Part shown: piece by piece, positions 48,530-58,072 of the stretch
Numbering within the stretch: position 1 is the stretch's first letter
Layout of the letters: each line of letters starts with the position of its first letter
NCBI GenBank assembly: GCA_016713445.1
Contig: JADJPB010000009.1
Location: 62,001 to 126,000, forward strand
DNA: 64,000 nt
Reading direction: 5' to 3'
From: Bacteroidota bacterium
GTDB lineage: Bacteria; Bacteroidota; Bacteroidia; AKYH767-A; OLB10
Position numbers and translations under genes: made by a program
The notes under the pieces: model-generated
Told to the model about the DNA's origin: nothing
The model's input: the letters and a program-made list of their open reading frames with translations, nothing else
Databases searched by the model: none

Positions 48530-49577
48530 ATGTTTAGATTCGAACATCCACAAATGATATACCTCTTCGCCGTTTTGCCGGTGTTGATTTTTCTATACTA
48601 TGCGATGAAGAAGTGGAAGAAGAAAGCGATGAAAGCGTTTGGAGATACTGCGCTCATCCGCCGACTCAATCCACAAACATCCATCTCTCGTCCGGGAATG
48701 AAATTCTCCTTGGTATTTATGGCTATGATTTTACTCATCGCTGGAATTTGCGGTCCTTTAATCGGATCAAGATTAGAAGAAGTAAAGAGAAAAGGAAGTG
48801 ATATCATCATTGCTTTGGATGTTTCTAATAGCATGCTCGCTTCCGATATTAAACCAAGTCGTTTAGAAAGATCGAAGCAAGCCATTTCACGATTGATAGA
48901 TCGTTTAGAAGGCGATCGAATTGGAATTGTAGTTTTCGCAGGTGAAGCGTATGTGCAATTGCCCATCACCACCGATTATGGAGCAGCCAAAATGTTCATC
49001 TCTACCATCAACACACAAATGTTGCCTACGCAAGGAACTGCGATTGGTGCTGCAATAGATTTAGCTCGAGAATCGTTTACGGATACCACCAAGAAACATT
49101 CGGCCATCGTGATCATCACCGACGGGGAAAATCACGAAGATGACGCGATCAAATCGGCGAAGGAAGCAGCGGATGCAGGCATTAAAGTATTTACCATCGG
49201 CATGGGATCACCCGAAGGCGGACCCATTCCTATTTACAGCAATGGTGCGGTAGTCGGATTCAAACAAGACAACGCTGGAAATACCATCGTCACCAAACTA
49301 GATCCCGATATGGTCAACGAAGTAGCCAGCGCGGGGAACGGGCGATTTATTCGAGCGACCAATTCCGACGATGGAATTGAACTCGTCTTGAAAGAACTGA
49401 ACGCACTCGACAAAAAGAATTCAAAGCGAAGATGTACACCGATTATGAAAACCAATTTCAATATTTTATTGGATTAGGATTGTTGTTGATGTTAGTCGAG
49501 TTTTATTAGGAGAAAGAAAAAGTATATGGATTGCCAAATTAAATTTGTTTAACATAAACCAAAAGGAGGAGCAATGA
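48530..49577 (+). CDS. batB: VWA domain protein BatB, two frame breaks near the 3' end
   Basis: About 349 residues after repair. Helices at about 5-22 and 55-72; VWA domain with ALDVSNSML, QGTAIGAAI and IITDGENHED. The frame stops at 49477, but single-base indels near 49422 and 49507 give EFKAKMYTDYENQFQYFIGLGLLLMLVEF and then LLGERKSIWIAKLNLF, a normal BatB end. The repaired TGA (49575-49577) overlaps the batC ATG (ATGA), which supports this reading. Confidence 0.88.
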
Positions 49578-50322
49578 AAAGGATGAAGATAGGAGGGATG
49601 TTACTCATTTGTTTGTGCGCATCAACATGGACTCAAGCACAACGCAAAGAAATTGTTGAGGGAAATACAGAATACGAAGGTGGTCGTTATCATAATGCCG
49701 AAACCGCTTATAAAAAATCGGTAGAGAAAGCACCGCAACAATTCACCGGAAGTTATAATTTAGGGAATGCGCTTTATCGCCAAAATAAATTTGAAGAAGC
49801 ATCGCAGCAATACTTGAATGCCGCTGCTACTAACAATGTCGACGAATTACAATCGAAAGCCATGTATAACATGGGCAACGCTTTGCTTAAAAATGAAAAA
49901 TATGCCGAGAGCATAGAAGCCTACAAAAAGTCGTTGCGCTTAAATCCCAAAGACGAAGACGCCCGATATAATTTATCCTACGCCCAAAAGAAATTGCAGC
50001 AACAACAACAGCAGCAAAACAAAGACAATAAGGATAATAAAGACAACAAGGACAACAAAGACAAAAAAGATCAGCAGAAAAAAGATCAACAAGATAAAAA
50101 AGATCAAGAGAAACAAGATCAACAAAAGCAAGATCAACAAGACCAAGCCAAGCAAGATCAAAAAAAGGAAGAGCAAAAAAAACAACAGCCCAAGCAACCC
50201 AAACTTTCCAAAGAGGAAGCCGAACGCATGCTCAAAGCCCTAAAGAACGACGAGAAAGATCTGCAAAAAGAGAAAGCCAAGAAGTATCAAGTCAACTCAA
50301 ATTCTATAGAAAAAACTGGTAG
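49574..50322 (+). CDS. batC: TPR protein BatC, with a Gln/Lys/Asp-rich region
   Basis: About 249 residues after repair. A signal peptide (LLICLCASTWTQAQ) is followed by three TPR units (about 30-135: SYNLGNALYRQNKFEEA, MYNMGNALLKNEKYAESIEAYKKSLRLNP). A low-complexity stretch (about 135-215) is built of NKDNKD and QQDKKDQ repeats, then a charged helix. The frame reads on to 50425, but one more A in the A6 run (50310-50315) gives the expected short end SIEKxW and stop at 50322. Last Bat gene here; batD and batE, usually next, are absent. Confidence 0.88.
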
Positions 50323-50413
50323 TTTTCTTCTATGCTTCAAGCTTCAATTTTTTCCTCGCGACCGCCGCGCCTCCGCCGCTTTCCCCGCGTTTAAACGGTC
50401 AGTAATATATGTA

Positions 50414-51936
50414 CTAGTATTTTAATATTTTCCCTTGTGCTTTATCTTTCTCTGTAACCAACGAAACTATATAAACCCCATTCGCAATTCCATTCATCCC
50501 AATCTCCCCCGTAAAATACCCTCCCGCTATCACATCCATTTTTCGCTCGAACACCAATCTCCCTTCCATATCAAACAACCTCAACACCCCGCTCTTCCCT
50601 TTCAACTTCGACGCATTCACGTGAATCATATTCCACTCGGGATTGTACCAGGCTTGGAAGAATACATCCTCTTTTTGGTTGTTTTCGGTTAGGCCTACTG
50701 TTAGTGTATCGCAAGGCGAGCCCACCCATGCGCCGAGCTCATAATCGGGATTGTTAGGGAGGCCATAATACGAACGCCCTGCACCTAAATTAAAACTGAA
50801 CGGTTGAAAATCGCAAGCTGCACCTAATGAATCGGGATAATTAATTACACTTAAGTTGTTATTAATAATTGTGTAGGCTGTGCTGGTATCGGGGTATGGC
50901 CAAGGAAAATTTTCATCAAATGATGATATATATATTTTATTGTCTGGTGCCAATTTCAATTGCCAAGGGCTATTGGAGCCTGGAGTGAGTCAACTATAAA
51001 TTTGCTTGCTGAAATATTTGCTGCCAATAAATTATATTGCAAAATATAATAAGTGGAAGTAGATTGATTTACCTCTATAACATATAATATCGAATTATCA
51101 TTAGAATATGCACAACTTACATAAGTATTGGGATATGGTGACGTAACAGGCTCCTGCTCTATCGGAATTGTTGAAGTTATTGTTCCGTTACAACGGTCAA
51201 AATTGTAAAGTTCAATCATTCCCATCCACGTTACTTGAGCAAACTGAGTACCTGAATAATTAAATACTAATTGCCCACCACCTGTTTTTCTAAATGAGCC
51301 TGCGTTTTGAATAACTGGAAGTGCAATTCCTTGAGGTGTAATTTGAAAAAGGTAAAAAGAGTTAAAAGGGGTGAAGCTAGTTGAATATATTTGAGAAATC
51401 ACCCACCAGTCTCTTCCATTACCATGCCTTACACCCATTAATCCATCAAAAGCAGGAAAGTTATTCCATTGGAAATTTTTTTGTAATACAACCCCCGAAT
51501 CATTATTCGCTTTATAATTTATAATAGAAGAATAAAATCCATATACTGATGCTGGAGTAACTCCTATTGTAAATAAATAAATTATTGAATCATTACCAGG
51601 ATGTGGTATAAACAAACTTGAGTGGTACCATAAGCCCCCGTATATTCTTCCGGTATCAGTTATATCTAAATGATATTTATTCCATATAGATGGTCTTACA
51701 GGACTAAGGTAATAATTATATCCTGTATATAGTAATATTCCATTTGCATCAGAAATACTAGCGGAGCCGTTTCTAAAAGTATGTGCTGATGTACCAACTG
51801 TTGGAAGTCCAGTTGATCCCCATAAAATAAGTGCACTATCACCAAAAGCCCAATAGTTATTATTGAACTGAGCTTTTACTTTTGTAAAAGAAATCAAAAT
51901 CAATAAAGTTACTATAGTTAATTTTGCTCTTATCAT
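50414..51936 (-). CDS. Propeller-like secreted T9SS protein, copy A, frame break
   Basis: About 506 residues. A signal peptide (LLILISFTKVKAQ) leads to FNNNYWAFGDSA, then WD40-like blade sequences. These include GLWYHSSLFIPHPGNDS, INYKANNDSGVVLQ, FDGLMGVRHGNGRDWWV, QFAQVTWMGMIELYNFDRCNG and KLAPDNKIYIS. YYGLPNNPDYELGAWVGSPCDTL follows, then a sorting domain with FDMEGRLVFERK, GVYIVSL and KILKY. Frames change near 50956 (SLQAPIALG to KLAPDNK). One of three related copies (with 52773 and 56512). Starts two bases after the beta-helix remnant's stop. Ligand or role unknown; converges with batC. Confidence 0.82.
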
Positions 51937-51938
51937 AA

Positions 51939-52717
51939 TTATCGGGATATTACAAAAGTTCCATTAAACCACTTCCCTTCAACATTGGCTTTAACATAGT
52001 ATAAACCTGGAGACAAAATTGAAGTATCAATTAAATCAGAATTGAGAACCGTAAAAATTTCACGACCAGCAATATCCAAAATACTTACTTTGTAAATACT
52101 TTCTATACCAGTATACTTTAATCTAATGAACTGATTTGCTGGATTTGGATAGATAATCAACTTTTCATTATTAGCTTCTTTGCGAGGTTGCATCATTCTA
52201 GCAGAAGAAAGTTCACCATCATGAACTTCAAGCTTTAGAATATTACGTGCAACAAATACCGCAAGTCCTCCAGTTAATGGATGTTCATAGGGCAATCGCA
52301 TTTAATTCATCCCTATCAGTACTTGAAAGACTTGTATCTCCATAAACTTGTTGTTTTATGTACAACTTGTAAACCCGTTTGTAATTGTATTCAATGTGGT
52401 TCGTGTCATTAAAATGATTTAAAAGGGTATCTGCTTCAACGAATAGTCTTTTAGACAACAAAGTTTCTAGAGAATCAATTCTGTTGATATTACTTTACAA
52501 TGTTTCGTTGTAGAAACTTACAAAAGAAGTATCACTGTCATCCTCCATTACAATCAAATCGGGATCCTTCTTCAATAGTCTAAATGTCATTTGTCTTGCA
52601 TTGTATCGGAATTCATTATAATAACCGTCAGGATAGCGACTGGAATCCGTCACTATACCTCCGAAGGTTTCATTACGCATGCGAAGGGTTAATTGGGAAG
52701 CCGATATCTTGTATCAT
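51939..52717 (-). pseudogene. Beta-helix protein remnant, copy B: C-terminal part with T9SS sorting domain
   Basis: Only about 255 residues remain. Starting at ATG 52717 (IQDIGFP), the sequence joins after one frame change to LRMRNETFGGIVTDSSRYPDG, which in copy C (54305) lies near residue 560. The whole beta-helix is therefore missing. At least one more frame change near 52495 follows, then LFVEADTLLNH-type and YEHPLTGGLAVFVARNILKLEV sequence. A full sorting domain closes it: IIYPNPANQFIRL, LDIAGREIFT, GLYYVKANVEGK and TFVISR. No signal peptide is seen at the start, so export is doubtful. Called a remnant on comparison with copy C. Confidence 0.75.
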
Positions 52718-52772
52718 GAGTTTATTTTGAAACAATTCTTCAGAACCAAATTTGCGAAAAACACCTTATTCA

Positions 52773-54303
52773 TCATTTCATAATTTTACCTGAAAGATAA
52801 TCTTTTTCTGTTAATAAAGAAACAATATACATCCCTTTTGCTATCCCTTGCATGCTAATTTCTGTGGTCACATATCCTCCAGCTATCACATCACTTTCCT
52901 TTCATAAACAACTCTCCCCTCCACATCAAACAACCTCAACACCCCGCTCTTCCCTTTCAACTTCGACGCATTCACATGAATCATATTCCACTCGGGATTA
53001 AACCAAGCTTGCATCCAAGCTCCCCTCTCCTCTGGAGAGGGGTTGGGGGAGAGGCCTACGCTCAATGTATCGCACGAACTACCCACCCATGCGCCGAGTT
53101 CATAATCGGGATTGTTGGGAAGGCCGTAATACGTTCTAGCACCACCTAAATAAAAACTAAACGGTTGAAAAGCGCAAGCTGCTCCGAGTGAATCGGGTTG
53201 GTTGATGACACTTAAGTTATGAGTTGATGGTAGTATAAGCTGTAATTGTGTCGGGATACGGCCAAGGAAAACCTTCATCAATTGCAGATAAATATATTTT
53301 GCTGTTTGGAGCTAATTTCAATTGATGCAACTCCCATATTTGGATCAATGAAAGAATCAATTAGTAATTTACTTGTTATAATATTACTCGACATCAAATC
53401 GAATTGCCATAAATAGGATGGATCATTGTTTTGCGAATACTCAACAACATACAATTTAGTATCATCTTTAGAATATGCACAGCTAACAAAAGTATTAGGA
53501 TATGGACCAGTCGCAGGTTCTTGTTCTATCGGAATTGTTGAAGTTATTGTTCCGTTACACCGGTCAAAATTATATAGTTCAATCATTCCCATCCAGGTTA
53601 CTTGAGCAAACTGAGTACCTGAATTATTAAATACTAATTGCCCACCACCTGTTTTCGAAATGAGCCTGCGTTTTGAATAACTGGAAGTGCAATGCCTTGA
53701 GGTGTAATTTGAAAAATAAAAGAGTTAAAAGGGGTAAAGCTAGTTGAATATATTTGAGAAACCACCCACCAGTCTCTTCCATTACCATGCTTTACACCCA
53801 TTAAACCATCAAAAGCTGGGAAATTATTCCATTGATAGTTTTTTTGCAAAACTGTACCCGAATCATTGTTCGCTTTATAATTTATAATAGAAGAATAAAA
53901 TCCATATACTGATGCTGGAGTAACTCCTATTGTAAATAAATAGATGTTAGAATCATTACCAGGGTCAGGGATATACAAAGAAGAATGGTACCATAAGCCG
54001 CCATAGATTCTTGTTGCATCACCAATTCTCTGATGATATTTATTCCAGACATAACAATCCAAAGGTGATATATTGTTTATTAAACCTGCATAAAGCAATA
54101 AACCACTGCTATCTCCTATTGATGCACTTCCATTTCTATAATAAAATGCAGCACTCCCAAGTACAGGGTTGAAGTCCAGTTGATCCCAATAAAATAAGTG
54201 CACTATCACCAAAAGCCCAATGATTACTATTGAACTGACCTTTTACTTTTGTGAAAGAAATTAAAATCAATAAAGAAATTAAGGCAAATTGTAGATTCTT
54301 CAT
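52773..54303 (-). CDS. Propeller-like secreted T9SS protein, copy C, several frame breaks
   Basis: About 508 residues after joining five or more frames. The signal peptide is LISLLILISFTKVKGQFNSNHWAFGDSA. Long stretches match copy A almost exactly (GLWYHSSLYIPDPGNDS, SSIINYKANNDSGTVLQK, FDGLMGVKHGNGRDWWV). The end is YYGLPNNPDYELGAWVGSSCDTL and a sorting domain ending KIMK. Breaks lie near 54180, 53655, 53280, 53225 and 52888. Residues LTENNQKEDVFF of copy A are replaced by LSPNPSPEERGAWM, from a palindromic insertion (53020-53054). ATG 54303 is one base after the beta-helix gene stop. Too many breaks to be sure it is functional. Confidence 0.75.
53020..53054. repeat. In-frame palindromic element encoding NPSPEERGA
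   Basis: CCCCTCTCC and GGAGAGGGG form a perfect 9-bp stem with a TCT loop (53022-53042), followed by a GGGGGAGAGG tail. It lies inside the coding region of propeller copy C and adds SPNPSPEERGA, which copies A and the 56512 gene lack. Similar GC-rich palindromes are a known type of dispersed element in Bacteroidota, from memory only. Confidence 0.75.
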
Positions 54304-54304
54304 C

Positions 54305-56474
54305 TTAACGTGATATTACAAAAGTTGCTTCAAGCTTTATAATATTACGTGCAACAAATACCGCAAGTCCTCCAGTTAATGGATGTTCATAGGCAATCGC
54401 ATTTAATTCATCCCTATCAGTACTTGAAAGACTTGTATCTCCATAAACTTGTTGTTTTATGTACAACTTGTAAACCCGTTTGTAATTGTGTTCAATGTTG
54501 TTCGTGTCCGTAAAATGATTTAAGAGGGTATCTGCTTCAACGAATTGTCTTTTAGACAACAAAGTTTCTAGAGAATCAATTTTGTTGATATTACTTTCCA
54601 ATGTTTCGTTGTAGAAACTTACAAAGGATGTATCGCTGTCATCATCCATTACAATCAAATCGGGATCCTTCTTCAATAGTATAAATGTCATTTGTCTTGC
54701 ATTGTATCGGAATTCATCATAGTAGCTGTCAGGATATCGTGTTGAATCTGTTACAATTCCACCGAAAGTTTCGTTTCGTAGGCGTAAACTCAATGGTAAG
54801 CCAGTATCTTCTTCTTCTGATGATAAAGATGATAACAAGCATTCACTATCGGTGGAAACTGATCCATTTAATGGATATGGTGTGAAGAATCCACCCGTTA
54901 CCGAATTATCAGGATACTCAGGATTATTTGTTGTACTTCCTGTATAGTACCAATCTAATGGACTTGAAATTGATCCAGTTATCCTATTTGTCGTACTTAC
55001 ACAAGTACTACAAACCCAGGTATTTCCCATCACATTACCATTTCCTGATCCAGGAGGATCCTCCGTTCCAACGCTTTGACCCTATATAAGGGTTATTATC
55101 AAGAAATATACCTTCATTAAACTCATTAAAAATATTTTCGTATAAAGAATTGATAATTGATTGTCCTGTAACATGCATACCAATTCCAAGTTGTGTGAAT
55201 GTGTTATTTTCTATACATGACATTGGAGAATCATTTAATCTAAGCCCAGTAGGACCTGTTACAAAATTTGATTGTTGAAAATTAGTAAAGTTTTGTATGT
55301 TATTTACATCTGAAATTTTTACTTCACTACAATTCTCTAACCAGATTCCCAAATGTGGGTCAGTAGGGGACGCATCGAGATGAAAAAAAATGGAATTGGT
55401 TTTTATATTTACATTACTAATGCGGGATAAATGAATCCCGATTCGTGGTTGCTCATTAGTTAAATCACTTCCAATTATATTATTACTAATTTCAGAACCA
55501 TATAATTTTACTGAATTTGCATTAAACACATTAATAGCCGTCCCTTGAAAATTAGTAGAGTTTGAAAACAAAGCATTATGAAAAATATTTTCGTGTATAT
55601 ATAATTTACCTCTAGGTGATGAAATATCTATCCCGTGCCTGTAATCGTAAAATTCGTTTTGATCTTGTATCAATATTTCCTTTCCGCCACTATTTTCAAT
55701 TTTTATACAAAACTCTGTTATTGGTTCATTTGAACTCGAGCCAAATGTGTTATTGTAAATATAATAATTCATCTCACCAACGCCGATTAATCCATTCATT
55801 GAATTTTTAAAAGAATTTGAACCGTTTGAGTTTCCATTGCCTAAAGTTATTTTTCTGTTAGTATAATCATAGTCGGAAGTGGCATAGATACCTGTGCCCG
55901 AGTTGGGAAATGCAGCATCTTCTTCCAGATCATTAAAATTGGAATTTAACAATGTAAAACTGGCATTGTGGCTATAAATACCGTAAAGAGAATTTGAAAT
56001 TGCGTTTGCGTTTGTTACGTCGCCAATCGTTCTTCCCTCAATATCGTTGAGTTCAAGGGCGGTAAATTTTATAGCTGTATCAAAAGGTTCTAGTAATGGA
56101 GTTGTAGACGAAAAAGTACAACCTTTGATCACTGTGGCACTTTCAGCGGTACCATTTTTTAGGTACTTTTCAAGTAATATATCTTTGTAATTATTATTAA
56201 AATCGCAATCTTCAATTAAGAAATGAGATTCTCGTCTGGCTACTACGGCATTTTTTGCATTCATTAGCTGCGACCGAATATCCGTTGGCGAAGTAATATA
56301 TTTTGTAATTTCTAATTCGGGTTCAGCTACGGCTTGATTTTCAATATCCACATATATTCCATCCCACATATTGGTGTTGTCACAAGAAGTGACCACACAT
56401 CCGAACAATTCATTTCGGATGTGAAGAGTTTGTGGTAAGTAACTATTTTGACTCATGAATTTATTTTGAAACAA
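54305..56474 (-). CDS. Right-handed beta-helix protein, copy C, lacking sorting domain, frame break
   Basis: About 720 residues. No signal peptide at the start (ATG at 56456, or TTG at 56474). Repeated short turns such as AISNSLYGIYSHNASFTLLNSNFNDLE, GIDISSPRGKLYIHENIF and KLYGSEISNNIIGSD are typical of right-handed parallel beta-helices (pectate-lyase-like fold). A frame change near 55035-55050 leads into STTNRITGSISSPLDWYYTG and LRLRNETFGG. The end is ARNIIKLEATFVISR: compared with copy B, about 75 residues forming the sorting domain are missing between KLE and TFVISR. It matches the last third of the giant gene at 58069, so it is a 5'-truncated duplicate. Confidence 0.78.
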
Positions 56475-56511
56475 TTTTTCCGAACCGTTTTTGCGAAAAA
56501 TACCTGATTCA

Positions 56512-58072
56512 TTATTTCATAATTTTACCTGAAAGGTAATCTTTTTCTGTTAACAAAGAAACAATATACATCCCTTTTGCTATCCCTTGCATCCCAATTT
56601 CAGTTGTAAAATATCCACCCGCTATAACATCCACTTTCCTCTCAAACACCACTCTCCCCTCCACATCAAACAACCTCAACACCCCACTCTTCCCTTTCAA
56701 CTTCGACGCATTCACATGAATCATATTCCACTCGGGATTGTACCAGGCTTGGAAGAACACATCCTCTTTTTGGTTGTTTTCGGCTAGGCTCACCGTTAGT
56801 GTATCGCAGGCCGAGCCCACCCATGCGCCGAGTTCGTAATCTGGATTATTGGGCAAACCGTAATACGTTCTAGCTCCACCTAAGTAAAAACTAAACGGTT
56901 GAAAATCGCAGGCAACGCCGAGTGAATCGGGTTTGTTGATGACGCTGAGGTTGGAGTTTACATTTGAAAAGAAGGTATCGGGATATGGTATATTTAGAAC
57001 TTCATCGGTAGTTGAAATATAAATTTTCCCATCGGGAGCTCGTAGCATTGACCAAACACCCATATCCGGATCATTAAAAGTCCCGATAGATAATTTAGAT
57101 GTAGCAATATTAGTTGCACTTAAATCATATTGCCAAATGGTGGAGGGCAGACTTGTAAGCGATGCTTCACAAACATATAGAAATCTTTCATTAGGTGAAA
57201 AAGCACAGCTTGTTAATACAAGTGGATAAGGGCCTTGACTCTCTGACTGAATTGAATCAATTGAAGTAATTTGCCCATCGCATCTATTGAAATCACTTAT
57301 CTGAATTAAGCCCGCCAAGACACCATAGCAAATTTACTTCCGTCATTATTAAAAATAAGGTGGCAACCATTGGTTGTATGACTCAAACCAACATTTTGAT
57401 TAGTAGGGCCTAAAATTCCATCTGGATTTATTAAATAAACGAAGCATCCATTGGTGGGTGCTGATGCATTAGGCGCAAACCCACGTTGAAAAATAAGCCA
57501 CCAATCTCTTCCATTTCCATGCCTTACAGCCATTAATCCATCAAATGCAGGAAAATTATTGAGCATAACATTTTTTGGATAACAATTCCACTATCGTTAT
57601 TGGCTTTATAATTAGCAGTTGAATAATATAATCCAAAAGGTCCACTTTGTGTTACACCTGCTGTGAAAATATATAACATAGAATCATTACTAGGGTCAGT
57701 TAAAATTAGCCGATCATGATACCATCCGGTTCCATACAAGAAGTCACCGTTTAACATCAAAGAGTCATATTTATTATAAATTACACATGTAGGAGGAAAG
57801 GTGCTTCCATAATCAAATTAATAGCATATTAAGCCGCTACTATCCGATAAACTTGCAGAACATCCTCTATCTATCATCAAACTCTTAAAAAGTATAGGAC
57901 TCTGAGGATTTTGCCAATTAATGCCGGCACTATCCCCAAAGACCCAATAATTATTGTTAAACTGAGCCGATAGTTGCTGAATGTTTAATAGCCATAAAAA
58001 AAATAAAAGTATTGCAAGATTCGTAGACCCTGTGTTCCAATTAAACCTTTTATTATTTAGAAAATACTTCAT
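56512..58072 (-). CDS. Propeller-like secreted T9SS protein, copy D, one in-frame stop and two frame breaks
   Basis: About 520 residues. A signal peptide region (LAILLFFLWLLNIQQLSAQ) precedes FNNNYWVFGDSAGINW. A TAA at 57818-57820 interrupts LICY-FDYGSTFPPT in the same frame. Frame changes follow near 57560 (IQKxVMLNNFPAFDGLMAVRHGNGRDWW) and 57310 (AMVSWMAGLIQISDFNRCDG). The end is almost the same as in the other copies: YYGLPNNPDYELGAWVGSACDTL, RLFDVEGRVVFERK and the KIMK end. N-terminal parts differ clearly from copies A and C. Its ATG overlaps the stop of the giant gene (ATGA). Confidence 0.78.

Noticed and set aside
49973..50197. Minus-strand leucine/isoleucine-rich frame resembling a membrane protein
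   Set aside because: It is the reverse reading of the Lys/Gln/Asp codons in the batC low-complexity region.
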